A stretch of 64,000 bases of DNA from Lentinus brumalis (lineage: Eukaryota > Basidiomycota > Agaricomycetes > Polyporales > Polyporaceae), in NCBI GenBank assembly GCA_001792895.1, contig MARA01000058.1, positions 1 to 64,000 on the forward strand, given 5' to 3'. Both the position numbers and the translations under genes were made by a program. The notes below the pieces were generated by a model that was not told where the DNA came from, did no database searches, and saw only the letters and a list, made by a program, of their open reading frames with translations. Shown here piece by piece: positions 34,901 to 46,636 of this stretch. Every line of letters begins with the position of its first letter. Position 1 is the stretch's first letter.

Positions 34901-37130
34901 TCATCTATGAGCACTTCTCTGTGCGCGCCTTGCGTCGCGCTCCTCTTTCAGGTTCTTAATCTCGCTCAAGTCGACGACCTTGAACGGCCACGTGAGCGCG
35001 TTTCCTCCGCTGCGCATGACGGGGAGGCCCATGTCCTCTAGCAAGTCATCGGCGTGCTGAGGCCATCTGCACAAGAAGGGGGCCCATTCTGTTAGTATTG
35101 CAGTCGTGGACGACAGCAGTACCGGTGAACTCACGACCAGAACGCCAGGTAGCTGGTGTGGCTGCCATTCAACGCCGTCGGAATTTGTGGATACCTCTGC
35201 CTCAGCCACGCGGCATGGCGTGCCGTCTCGTAGAGAGCGTCTTCGGGTCCAAGGGGTAGACGCATGTCGTCCCCTAGGAAGTACGAAGAGATCCAGTGAG
35301 CCGCAATCTCGGTCGTGTACCCGTAATTTGGAGACACCTGTTTTGAGGAAGGAGGGATGGTGAGCCCACTGCGCTGATGAGTATCATGATGGTGCATGCA
35401 TACCACGGCCCCATTGACAGTGAAGTCTCTGTTGTCGATGGATTTGGCTGGGACCATACCACGGTACAGCTTTGAGGCCCATCGCGCGGCGTCGGGATGC
35501 AGAGGCGGGGCATCGGTGAGAGTAGTGTAGTCCCATCGGTACGACTCAAGTTCGCTCGGTTCCACCAGACGAGGTGCGAGGCCTAGCTGCTCCATCGTGT
35601 CTTCTGCAGTGCAGTGTGAGTAATCACAAACGTTTCTATCATCGGAGGCAAACCTCACCGTTGAACATGGCACTCCACGAAGAAGTATATCCAGTGCAAA
35701 GCACGACTGCGCTGGCAGGGAGCGACCGCCCGTCGTCCAGGATGACCGAACGGCCGTCTTTGCCGTAGGCAGCCATACGTGCGGGAGAAGCCAGGCCGAT
35801 CTTGCCGGCGACGGCTAGGGCGTGGAAGCCATTCGGCTGAGGGATACCTTCGTCGTTGACCCGGATATGCCAGTACGGGGAGACCGTGTTGCGCAGGGGC
35901 GAGTCGGCAGGGATGGACGCAGCTTTGAACTAGCAGAAACACCGAGGTCGATCAGCATCGAATGATAATGCATAGTGGGTTCACTTACTGAGCTGTCGAC
36001 CAGTCCGTGCCACATGAAGTCTACGATCTTCTTCCCTAACCATGTGGTGTGCAGAAATCGTCTGGCAACGGGACGCTCAGCTATGTACGTAAGGCACACA
36101 ATATGAGGGAGGGTCGGTTACATACTCCAGGGAAGTTCTCAGGTGGATATGCGGCGAGAACAAGGCCAGCAACCTATAAATGACCGTGAACACGCTAATA
36201 CGCGTCCCATGGGAACTCCGCTCACCGGCTCTTCCGTATGAACGCAGGCAAGGGCTTCGGACCTGCTGTGAACGCATCAAAGTCCGGACACACCATGGTC
36301 ACCTTCCGGCCCTCGTTCGCGAGGTACGCGCATATACTGCACGCAGAAAATTCAGATCAGCGCTATCCCTAGTGCAGACTACGGCAACCTTATACGAACT
36401 CCTGCGCGGACTTGCCTCCACCCACGACGACGATGGGCGCCACCTCAGGGTCCTTAGCTTCGGAAGGGACTGCTTCTAAGAGGTCGCCCATGCGGGCGCC
36501 GAAGTCGGCGCTGTGGAAGACCATCCCTGCGAACCCAGCGGAAGCAGCTGCTTCGGTACCTAGTCCGGCGGGGATATGGGCGGTGCTGCAGCCCTGCGAC
36601 CGGTCAGTCGACGGACTGCGCGACATGGGCCGAGGCTACGTACCCCAGTGCAGAGCACGACGCGTGCGTATGTGCGCTCCTCCCGGGTGCAGGTCTTCAC
36701 GTCCCGCACTTCGACGCGCCAGCCACTCCCCGAGGGATGGCGGCGAATGTCGCAGACCTCGTGTTCATACTGAATCTTGCCCTTGAGATATTGGGTCGCG
36801 AATGCCTGGACATAGTTGTGGATGTCCTCGCCTGACAGTCGGCCGTCTTCCGCTGCAATTGGAGGCATGTCCAGGGGGGATACGCGATACTCGCCATGTA
36901 CGCTGTCAACACCCACATCAACACTCATACAAGGACTCGAGTATAGCCACGTACTTGTTCAAATGCAGGCCAGGGTAGGTGCGGCCTGCAGTCCACGTCC
37001 CGCCCGGCTCGCTGTCGCGTGTCAAGACCTGGACGGCGGTAAACCCATCCCGGAGCAGAACATGAGCGGTGACGAGCCCCGCGATACCGGCACCAATCAC
37101 TGCCACGGACTCGTCGCGAATGGATGACAT
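34901..37130 (-). CDS. Flavin-dependent monooxygenase (FMO-like)
   Basis: FAD- and NADPH-dependent monooxygenase of the FMO/Baeyer-Villiger-like group. The N-terminus after MSSIRDESV is VAVIGAGIAGLV, the FAD-binding GxGxxG site, followed by EPGGTWTAGRTYPGLHLN. A second nucleotide site reads IVVVGGGKSAQE near 36410. Near 35690 VVLCTGYTSSW fits the family's conserved ATG/CTG-type motif at the end of the dinucleotide fold. Later exons contain PNYGYTTEIAAHWISSYFL. The last intron (35134 down to the TGTGCAG acceptor) joins LAFWS to WPQHADDLLEDMG in frame, ending at TGA 34901-34903. Its 3' end is only 52 bases from that of the convergent phosphatase gene. No signal peptide. The substrate is unknown; no neighbouring biosynthetic genes suggest one. 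Confidence 0.85.
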
Positions 37131-38266
37131 GGCGGGGAAGGAGGCGTAGGGAAGAGTAAGGAGGCCTCTGGCATATGTATATGTACTAGTACATACGTCT
37201 TGTATTTGTGAGCGGCCAGTATGAGCGGCCAGTACTGATGCGCCCGAAGGGAGGCACAATCTTCGTGGAACTGTTGTCCTGATACCCGAAAAGCTCTGTC
37301 GAACGCTTTCCTGGGGAAGTGAGGACCTAGAGTAGAGACTGACACAATGAATTGTAGCTCGCCCGATAACTCAGAGAGAGTGAGGTCGTCAGAGGCCTAC
37401 AAGTTCCTCGCGCGGGAACTCTTGAACTTTGGGCCTTGTATCGACATTCAGAGAAGCCTGATTTCACGGGGCCTCCCTGATGAGCGGTCTACACACAGTG
37501 GTGCTATCCTCATGGAGTCAACCAGGCTCAGAAGGCGGTTAGTTGACACCACCCAGAGTGACTAGCAGGAGGCACGCGTACCCTTAGCAGTACACGATAC
37601 AACTACAAGCGCAAGTGGCTGAGCGCGAACAGAATCAAAGAAGCGGACAAACACATGTACGGCGTGGATATTTGAACGGTCACACGCTGAGCAGCGGCCG
37701 CCATACACTCGTGGAGAGCAGAGCCCAGGCAGCACAAGGAAATTTCGTTCCTCATGTCGCCAGGAAGGTCGCGCACTCCATGAAGAACTCCGCGCCAGAA
37801 GGGTCAATATTTGCCAGAAATGTGTCGAGGTCTCCTCCCAAGTATCTGGATAGAGTGAACTGAGAGACCTGGGCTTCGAAGGGGGAGACGTTGTCGGAAG
37901 TCGGACTGTACAGAAGCCGTTGAGAGTCTTCAAGCATGAGATCTTCAGATAGTTGGCGACACCGTGTCCCAAGCCTCAAGATTAGTATTCGTAGACGGAG
38001 GAGGGGCAATGACACCGGCAGTACTGAACTGGTCCAGGTGAGAGCAAGAACTCAAGTACTCACTGTCAAGTCTCAGAGTCGGAGTCAAGCCTGCACCTGC
38101 CCTGAAGTCACTATCGACTCTCCTTAGTTCAAGTTGTTACTGTAACCTTTGCAACTATGTGCTGTATTGCCGTCGAAAGACGCCCGTTACTGTAAAAACA
38201 ACTCGCTTCTACTTACCACCATCTCCTCCTGCTCCTGCTCCTGCTGCCGTCCATGTCACTAAAACG
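37131..38266. other. Intergenic, one doubtful minus-strand frame
   Basis: This 1.1 kb separates divergent genes. A minus frame at 37752-38015 (87 codons, containing FEAQVSQFTLSRYLGGDLD) has plausible protein composition but no start context, partner exons or known motif. I leave it unannotated. Confidence 0.45.
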
Positions 38267-39586
38267 ATGGAAGAGAAACGCGCCAAGACGTATGTGTACT
38301 GACATTCTTGGTTACTGTCTGCTTACCTGGTTATTGTAGCTTGGAGGCGCTGGAAAAATTCATACAGTCCCAGAAGGACGTGCTCGCGCGCACCAACTCC
38401 GACATAGAACGACTCAAGTCCTTACGGAAAGATGTCGTTGCAGACCCACCGCGTAGTATGGAAAGTCTGTGCGAAAAGGTGTGTACTCACCGGACCCTGG
38501 TCAACGCGTCGAATGCACGCACTCATGAGCGACCCCCCGTAAGCTCAACGACCCCGCGTTTCGGCTGAGCGACCAGCCGGACGTGATGCCACGTCTACCG
38601 GAGGATATAGACTGGTCAGTCTTCACTGGCTTGGACCCGGCGCCCTTCAGGGCCATGGCCGCCAGTGTACGCAACGTGCATGCGGCACGAAACGCCCCTC
38701 CCCGAAGCCTCTCACCGCACCTTGCTCGCTCCGCCAGTTCGTCGCGAACACCCGAATTTCCGTTGTCGACCCGGTGCTCACCACGTTCCGCCTGCCGGAC
38801 GACCTTGCGGCGCTGTCGTCTGACGATGAGGAGCCTGACCCTGAGGAGGTTCGCCGCGCGCGTGAGCGCGACAAAATTCGTGAACTCAAGAAACGCCGCA
38901 TTGTAGGAGACGCCGTCTTCTCTGGACTCGGACTGCGTACTCCAGTCGCCGCTGTGTTCATCCGACGGGACCAGGAGGACGAGAGCGCTGAGGTGGATAT
39001 CTCGATGGGCGAGGACGTGTCTACATCGGTTGCGGGCTCGGAGGTCGTTCCCATGTCAGTCGACACGCCCGCAACCGACGTTGCCTCCCCCGCATCTGTT
39101 CCGCAAGACACTGCGCGCGAGCACCGTGCTACTCGTAAGGCTCGAGTTGACTCGAAAGCGAGCGCAAGAAGCAATGCGAAGGCGGCCCCGAAAGCGGCCC
39201 CGAAAGCTAAGGCTCGGTCAAAGGTGGAGGCCCAGCAGGATGACCATCAGGACGCTGCGCCTCCAGGACCGTCGCGCGGCAAGGATGGAAAGCCAAAATC
39301 AGAGACGTACAAGCAGGCCTGGTCGGTGTCTGAGCAGCATCTGTTAGAGCGGCTTCTGGAGGAGATACCCGAAGGCGAGAAGAACAGGTGCGTGTGTCAG
39401 ATACCCACTGGTTTGCAGACCGTGCCTGACACGGCATTTTGTATTGTCAGGTGGGCCAAGATCTCCAAGGCGATGAATGGGCGTCGGACCGCAAGACAGG
39501 TTGCAAGCCGCGTCCAAAAATACTACGAGAAATTGAAGCGGTTCGGGATTGAGGTCGGGGGCAGCAAAGCTGGTGCGAGCGGGTGA
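38267..39586 (+). CDS. SANT/Myb-domain protein, ZZZ3-like
   Basis: Probable chromatin or transcription-complex protein. Five exons (38267-38289, 38340-38478, 38544-38666, 38738-39387, 39451-39586) join in frame to 356 residues. The N-terminus is a short coiled coil (LEALEKFIQSQKDVLARTN). The middle is acidic, then Ala/Lys-rich with repeated APKA units. The C-terminus is a SANT/Myb repeat: AWSVSEQHLLERLLEEIP, RWAKISKAMNGRRTARQV, ASRVQKYYEKLKRFGIEV. The ending RTARQVASRVQKY matches the SANT domain of ZZZ3, a subunit of the animal ATAC acetyltransferase complex; here the ZZ finger is absent. The SANT domain is split by an intron between KNR and WAK. Confidence 0.8.
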
Positions 39587-39908
39587 CTGGTGCATGTTGA
39601 CGCACGAAACACGGACAGCAATATCCCCAGTCTCTTTCTGTATTCTACCACTACCTGTAGCTATAGCATTTCTCCTTGTCACCGATGATGCCCCGTATTA
39701 TTATGCCCTCAGACGCGCTCGGCGTGTTTGCAGGTGGTTCCAGTGTGTTCCCCGACGACGGGACCTGTGCGATCATCTGACCGGATCTTCTCTTCACGCG
39801 GCTCACATTCCTACCCACACTACGACGTTCCTTGCCAGCACAACCCTCCGTCTCTCCTACTGTCCCACTCTTGACATCTCTTGCATACCTCACGACGTGT
39901 TCACGACA

Positions 39909-40904
39909 TGGCGACCCAGCAATTTGATCCCAACAACGCGCAGAATTTGGTCGAGGTGCGTGCGCGCTCTTCGAACCGTGCCGCGGGCGAGGACAACTCA
40001 ACGAACGCTGCATCCTCGCGACGTAGATCGAGAAACAGTGAGTCGCAATGTCTGGGAACATCTGGGAGACCACAGCTTGATGTGCTGCATCCGAAAGGTT
40101 CGCCGTGAAGGCCGTCGAGCATGCGCAGGTGAGTGCTCGAACAGTGTCCGCACGCCCGTCATGGTCTCTCATCCTACCCATCCCCCTCCAACGACGCGCC
40201 TCGCGCCGTCCAGACTTACTGGAACCTCCTCGAGAAAGTCAAGCCACAAGATCTTAAGCTCACGCCGTACGTCCTCCTCTCGATCCCTGGTGTCCCGACC
40301 CCTGGCGCCCGCCATCGCGTTGCTCTCCATTCCCGCGCCCGCCGCTCACACGCCGCTCCAGAATCGACGATGAGATTTTCGAGCACACGATGAAGGAGTT
40401 CCCCGAGCTGTCGGAGAACAATTACGAGAAGCTCATCAAGATCGACGAGGACTGGATGAAGAGCGAGGAGGGCAAGAAGCGCTGGCGGAACTTCATGATG
40501 CAGTGAGCTCACTTCGCGAATGGTGCTCTTGCTGCTTCAGTGCAAACGAACGGTGGTGCAGGTACGAGAAGAAGATCAAGGACTACAACTTTGGCTCGCT
40601 CATTCGCACGGACGCGCGCGAGGAGTACAGCGAGACGAACACGATCTTCGTTACCCGCATACAGGCGAGTTCCCCCTCGAATTTGTTCCGTTCCCCTGCT
40701 TCCCTGTTCCACAATACCCCAGATGGCTGACGCGTGTGTATCACATCCTTGCAGTTCTACGCCTTCGAGATCGCGCGCAACAGACTCGGTCTGAACGACA
40801 GGGCGCACGAAATCGCGAAGGAGGAGGCTATAAAGGAAAAGGAAAAGGCTGAGAAGGAGAAGGCACGCGCAGAACGCGAGAAGGCGAAGAAGAAGAAGAA
40901 CTGA
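39909..40904 (+). CDS. PBDC1-family protein (yeast Ypl225w/Chp1), eEF1A chaperone
   Basis: Small conserved protein; the yeast homologue Ypl225w (Chp1) has been described as a dedicated co-translational chaperone for eEF1A. Seven exons join to 178 residues: 39909-39956, 40027-40037, 40098-40128, 40214-40266, 40362-40502, 40562-40664, 40755-40904. The core reads TYWNLLEKVKPQDLKLTP, then DDEIFEHTMKEFPEL, RWRNFMMQYEKKIKDYNFG and IRTDAREEYSETNTI. The C-terminus is a Lys/Glu-rich helix ending in KKKKN. Exon 2 is 11 bases (encodes IEK and part of Q). The last intron, 40665-40754, starts with GC instead of GT (CAG|GCGAGT). All junctions keep frame and conserved residues, so I consider both oddities real. 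Confidence 0.9.
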
Positions 40905-41154
40905 GAAGGGGCCGTACATATGGGTACGCGCCTCGCAACCTGAGGCATGAAGCATTCCGAGTCGGGATACCTACCGGCTGTTGTATACTTATGGGTTATT
41001 GGATTCGCACTTGTCCTGCAAAGTCGGCACACTCTACGGTCCAGGTCGTCGTCGTCTTCGTCGACAAGGGCGTCGGGGACGGTGTTTCAGTCGTGACTTT
41101 CGCACCATGATGTGCATGGGTGATGACAGTCTCCAGTAACAGGTAGACAGGCAC

Positions 41155-43173
41155 TCACATCTTCGACAAGTCTACGTCAAACAGCCGCACGCCCTGCCGC
41201 ACATCTCCAACATCCCGCCTCGCAAACGCTGCATCCGCCAGCGTGCGCTCTGTCGCAGGCACATCCAGAGAGTCGAGCAGGAGCGCCGCCTTCCCAGGCA
41301 TGATAGGCTGAAGGAGGATTCCACACTGTCGCAGCGTCTCGAACACCAGCGACTGCACGAACGCCGCGTCCTGCGAGGACGCCTCTTTTGCCCAGGGCGC
41401 CGCCTGTGTCATCAGGAGATTTGCCTGTACGCACAGCAAGGTCAGGAAAAATGTATCGTTGAGACAGGATGAGACGCTAGCACGTACCGAGTCTAGAACC
41501 TGAACGACCTCTTCAACGGCGTCCGCGACTTGGAAGCCCTCGATGAGCGTGTGGAACGTCAGCGCGAGCCGTCCAAGGTCTCGCTTGAGAGGAGCATAGA
41601 GTGGATCATCGGGCACGTCAACGGCGTGCGGTCTCTTGACTTTGGCCACCTTCTTCATGATCTTGCTCGAGGTCGCACGCATCAGGAGGTTCCCAAGAGC
41701 CGAGATGACCTCCCTGCTGTGCTTCTGCAGTTGCTCCTGCGACCAATCTAGGAGGGTGCGTCAGTGGTGCACGCACGGACCAGTGAGCGAAATCGGACAT
41801 ACCGACGTCGTCCTTGAAGCGGCCGCCCACCCGGGCGAGGTAGTACCGCACGAGGTCGATGCCGAACTCGTCAATGGCCTTGATGGGGTCAGCAACGTTC
41901 CCGACCGACTTGGACATCTTCGCGCGGTCAACCGTCCAGTGCGAGTGCGCAAGCAAGCGCTGCGAGAACGGAAGACCAATGGCGTGCAACATCGCCGGGA
42001 AGTAGACCGCGTGGAATCTGCCGCAGGGTGATTGAGTGGCATGGAGAGAGAGAGAGGGGATGCATAGGACGCACCGGAGGATGTCTTTGCCGATAACCTG
42101 GACGTTCGGGGGCCAACCTTGCGCAGTGCCCGATGGGACGCCTTCAACACCTGACGGCGGGAAAGGGTAACCGACGGAGGATAGGTACGTCGTCAGCGCG
42201 TCAATCCAGACGTAGATGGTGTGTTCAGGATCGTCGGGCACTGGGATGCCCCATGTAAGCCGAGATCGCTTGCGGGACACGGAGAGGTCCTCGAGGGGCT
42301 CTTGCAACGAGGCCACGATGTCCGTGTGGTGCTGGGGAGGGTATATCGCCTCTGGGTGCGCCGAGTAGTGGGACAGTAGAGTTTCACGGAAAGCAGAGAG
42401 GCGAAACTTGTAGTTCTCCTCTTCCTGCCACTCGACACGAGACCCGGAAGTTGTCGAGACGTAGTACTCGACGCCGTCCTTCTCTGCTCGCGCAACCTGC
42501 GTGGGCGGATAGAAAGTCTCGTCGGAGACGGAGTACCAGCCTGCGTGGCTACCTTTATAGATGAGGCCCTTGGAGTCAAGTTCTTTCTATGGAGGCGTTA
42601 GTGTGTAAAGGGCTAGAAGGATACGCGAACGGGCTCACCCAGAGATGCGTGACCGCGTCGCAGTGCTGACGCTCGGTGGTTCGCGTGAAGCGCGTACAGG
42701 ATACGTCAGCCTTCCGGGTGAGATTCTGCCTTGGTTGCAAGGTTATGAGGATGTGTATGGCGCGGAAAGTGAAGAACCGGAGTGCATACGCGGAAGTGCT
42801 CGCTCAGCTCGTCGCAGAATGCCAACGGATCCATACCCTTCGCCTTCGCCGCATTCTGGATCTTGAGGCCATGCTCGTCGGTTCCAGTTACGAAGTGTAC
42901 TGGTTTTGAGGGGTTCACAAGTCTAGAGTAACGAGCGAATATGTCCGCGACTACGAGGGAGTGCAGATGGCCAATATGTGGTGCTGCGCGTATGCTCGTC
43001 AGCGTGGTCATTGCAAGCGCGTCTGAGGTCGCATACGTACCAGCATTAGGATAGAATATAGGTGTGGTGATGTAGTACGGTTTCTGTTTCACAGAATCAT
43101 TTGTGTAGGCCCGTCGCGGGGATGTGAGAAGACATGAACGCCGCCAGACGCAGCGGGCAGGGAGAGACTGCAT
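41155..43173 (-). CDS. MSM1: Methionyl-tRNA synthetase, mitochondrial
   Basis: Charges mitochondrial tRNA-Met. The class I HIGH motif is seen in APHIGHLHSLVVADIFARY and the KMSKS motif in AKMSKSVGNVADPIKAIDEFG. FVTGTDEHGLKIQ is also typical of MetRS. The first 25 residues (MQSLPARCVWRRSCLLTSPRR and following) are Arg/Ser-rich and lack acidic residues, a mitochondrial presequence. The first intron, with donor GTACGT near 43040, joins PIFYPNA to APHIGH. The anticodon-binding part at the C-terminus reads LADAAFARRDVGDVRQGVRLFDV. The stop chosen is TGA at 41155-41157; that sequence overlaps a good GTGAGT donor, so a short extra C-terminal exon cannot be excluded. It is divergently paired with the auxilin-like gene. 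Confidence 0.9.
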
Positions 43174-43450
43174 GTAGCAGAGATAGTTAGCGCCCGACGG
43201 GAACCCGATAACTCATACTTACCCTTACTTACCCGAGCTATAGTGTGCTTACTTACTCCTATGAACTTACATAAGCCCAGTGCTACCTGGTGCTACTTAC
43301 TAGTACTTACCCAGTCGCCTCAGACTCGCTCACTCATCTCCGGGGTTGATCTTCGTTCTTCTTGCTTTGTGCACGACTCATCCACTCGGTTCATCTCTCC
43401 CGTTACTTTGCCGGAGGCGATAGCAGGTCTACGCTCTCCGAATTGCCACT
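43174..43450. promoter_or_regulatory. Shared divergent promoter of MSM1 and the auxilin-like gene
   Basis: Only 277 bases separate the two start codons. The stretch has several CTTACTTAC-type repeats (about 43217-43320) and a pyrimidine-rich segment before the plus-strand ATG, but no clear TATA box. Confidence 0.6.
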
Positions 43451-46278
43451 ATGTCCGACGCGTTCGCCGATCTCTGGAACTCGACAGGGGCAGCTAAGCC
43501 TGCCGAGCAACCTCGCAAACTCGGTGCTATGGCTGCGGCGACGCCAATGCAGTCTGCTGCGAGGAAACCGCAGAACGATGTGTTCTCCATGCTCGCAGCT
43601 GCAGGTCCGTCTAATACATCCCGATCCGTCACACCCGCACACTCGCCTGCGCTGGGATCCAACGTACCACGGTCCATGCAGAAGGTTTCAAGTGGAGGTC
43701 CAGCGAGAGCGACGGGAGGGACAGGAGGGGACGCGTTCGGTGATTTGCTCTCTGGCACCCTCACGTCCGCGCAGAATGGTGCGAACCTCACTATAGCTCA
43801 GCGCGCAGCTCTGGCGGAGAAGGAGAGAGTCGCGCAAGCACAGAAGGCATACCCACCTGTGGCACAAGCTTCGTCTGCATGGGCTGGCCTCGATGCGCTG
43901 GGAGGACCATCTGTTGCTCCTGCCTCCCAGACCTCTAGTCCGTCCCATGATCCACTCGATGATCTTGGCTTCGGCTCTTTCTCAAATGCCCCCACACCTC
44001 CGCGTCCAGCATCGCAGTCGCCTCAGCCCCCCTTAGCTCCAGACGACGATTGGGGGTTTGGAGAATTGACCTCTCAACCCGCTGCCCGGCCTCCCTCAAC
44101 CGGAAATGCCGCGCCAGCCTCGGGCCTGTTCTCGCTGGACGACTTCATCTCTGCCACGGCGTCTCCGAAGTCCTCTTTACGTGCCCCTCTACGCTCAGAC
44201 ACCCCGGGGGACTTCGACTTCGGAGATAGGGAAGACGGCCTGCTGGGCGGCCAGTCTGACGAGGATGACATCCTCGGGGACCTCGGAAAGCCGGTGGAAC
44301 ACTTAGCAGCTGTGAGTGCCCATAATTCGTTCCTCTTGGTCCATTGCGAACGATTCGCTACAGAAGCGCTCGACCCGCAACACGCCTTCCCCTCAACCAC
44401 CGCAATTGGCACAACACTCGCGTGCGGTTTCACCACCTCCCCATGTTTTGGGTCAGATCGTCGAGATGGGTTTCTCCATACAGCAAGCGAGAGTTGCGCT
44501 TGCTGCGACGGATACCGGTCTCGATGTGCAGGCAGCGCTCGAGATGCTCCTCTCGAACGGCGCAGGGGAGTCATCCCCAGTTCCCGAGGACCGGCGGCAG
44601 CGGAGACCGCAACGCGAGCCAGGACACGAGCGGTACTACGGCTCGGACGAGGAGGACCTCCCGCCTCTCGCACGACCCTCTCCACAGTCGCAGGCTCGCT
44701 CTGCACGTGAACGACCTGGCCGGGACGACACACCGCCTACTGGAGACACCGCAAGGAATTTGCAGGGCAGGCGGACGAGATCATCACGCAGGCGAGCAAG
44801 ATCGGGCTGAGCATGTTCAACCGTGCGAACGCGCTGTTCAAGGAGGGCAAAGAGCGGGCAATGCGTGCGTACGAGGAGCGTGCCGCGGCCGCTGCCGCTG
44901 CTGGCGGGCCGTCTAGGCAGAATACCGGTGATTCAGCACGACGCAATGGCCGACCGAAGTGGATGCAGGACGCCCCCGAGGACGAACATGTCCCGTCGCC
45001 GACGTCAAATGGCGACGGGTTCAGGGACCACGACGAGGACGACGTGCCCCATCCGAGTGCGCGTCCCCAAGCAAAGCAGCCTCCGCGTGCCCAGGAGCCT
45101 CCGCCATCTGCAGACACCCCCGTGTCGCGTATGAAGGTCGGCAACCTCTTCTCTGACGATCAGCCCGCTGCCTACGTCTCTCCTTTCCGGCGCAAGACAC
45201 CTGCACGCACGCCGAACAGCGTTGCGCCCTCACCTGCCCCGAAACCTGCTCCACCTGACGTCCCATCGCCTGTTCCACTCATTCAACGCCAGGCCGTATC
45301 AGCGCCTCAGTCTGCCATTGCCGCGTCCGCGCAGAAGAAGGCCGCTGGTACGGAGAAGTTCAAGCTTGGCCAGTACGGCGAAGCCGAGACACTGTACTCC
45401 GCGGCCATCACCGCGCTGCCAGACAAGCATCTCCTCCTCGTACCGCTCTATAACAACCGTGCGCTTACCCGGCTGAAGAACGGCGATGCGGCTGGAGCAA
45501 TTGAGGACTGTACTGTCGTCATCGACCTCATCGGGCCTGCGTATCATCCCGCAAAGGAGGCGAAAGTGACGCGCGAAGACGAGGGTGCGGGCGTCGACCT
45601 CGCGGACGGGCTCATCAAAGCGTGGCGCCGCCGCGCTGAGGCGTACGAAGGCAAGGAGAAGTGGGAGCTCGCGAAGCAGGACTGGGAGACGATTGCAGGG
45701 TCCGAGTTCGCCGGCAAGGCCCGCACGGAGGCGTTCACGGGCATCTCGCGCTGCCGGCGCATGCTGAACACGAACGTCGACGCTCCTACCCCTGCGTCGC
45801 GTCCCGCGGCCGCGAAGCCCCGAGCCGTCCCGCCGCGTCCGCGTCCGCGCGTGCCGACGCCCCCCTCGGAGGCGCTTGACCGTGTGCGCGAGGCGAACCA
45901 GGCGGCGGAGGCGGAGGACCAGGCGAGGCACGAGCTGAAGGACGCGGTGGACGCGCGCCTGGCAGCGTGGCGCTCGGGGAAGGAGAACAACATCCGCGCA
46001 CTGATTGCCAGCCTGGACACGGTGCTGTGGCCGGAGCTGGGGTGGCAGAAGGTCGGGATCCACGAGCTGGTGAGCCCGTCGCAGGTGAAGATCCGGTATA
46101 CGAAGGCAATTGCGAAGCTGCATCCGGACAAGGTGCGTTGTCTCTTGCTGCCTTAGGACAGGACTGACTGACACCGATAATGAAGTTGAACGTGCGAAAC
46201 ACGACGCTGGAGCAACGCATGATTGCGAATGGTGTCTTCGGAAGCTTGAACGAAGCGTGGAATGCGTTCAAGCCGTGA
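43451..46278 (+). CDS. SWA2: Auxilin-like J protein with UBA and TPR domains (Swa2 type)
   Basis: Co-chaperone that recruits Hsp70 to uncoat clathrin vesicles. Four exons (43451-44311, 44364-44706, 44766-46132, 46186-46278) join to 887 residues. The N-terminal third is Ser/Pro/Gly-rich with acidic DxF/DDWGFG-type clathrin or adaptor motifs (PLDDLGFGSF, DDDWGFGEL). A UBA domain follows (GQIVEMGFSIQQARVALAAT, LEMLLSNG). Near residue 610 a TPR region begins (AAGTEKFKLGQYGEAETLYS). The C-terminus is a J domain with YTKAIAKLHPDK, the HPD signature; its final helix is in the last exon (GVFGSLNEAWNAFKP). The order UBA-TPR-J is the layout of yeast Swa2. The third intron splits the J domain right after HPDK. 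Intact. Confidence 0.93.
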
Positions 46279-46636
46279 TCTTGAGGGACTATTTATGGTT
46301 TATTAGGACGGGATGGTACGTTACATTTGTACCGAGACACTGAGGGCATTGTAGAACAACTAGAATCTGTGATATCCCCACGAGCTCTCGACATCTTCAG
46401 GAGTCAGGACAAGACCGGGCCAGATAGTGGGTGGTTAACGCACAAACCTAATCACTGAGAACCCACCTCGAGGCCCATCAGATCCGCAGAGCGATACCTC
46501 GAAGCTCTAAATTTGGCCTTGCCATCCAATCGACGTGCAGTCTGCGCCATGTCTTGCAAGATATGCGCTAAGAACATCCGCGCCCGTACCATGACTTTTG
46601 TACATGTCCATCCTAGCTCACGCCTCAAGGAACTCT
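46279..46636. other. Intergenic, no gene seen
   Basis: This is the 3' flank of the auxilin-like gene up to the start of the duplicated segment; nothing else is visible. Confidence 0.5.

Noticed and set aside
33251..37130. Phosphatase plus monooxygenase as a biosynthetic cluster
   Set aside because: No synthase, terpene cyclase or dedicated transporter is adjacent; the pairing is only convergent neighbours.
37752..38015. 87-codon minus frame with protein-like composition
   Set aside because: No start context, partner exon or recognised motif.
45299..46174. 291-codon minus-strand frame opposite the auxilin-like TPR/J region
   Set aside because: The sense strand encodes clear TPR and HPDK motifs; the antisense frame is a shadow.
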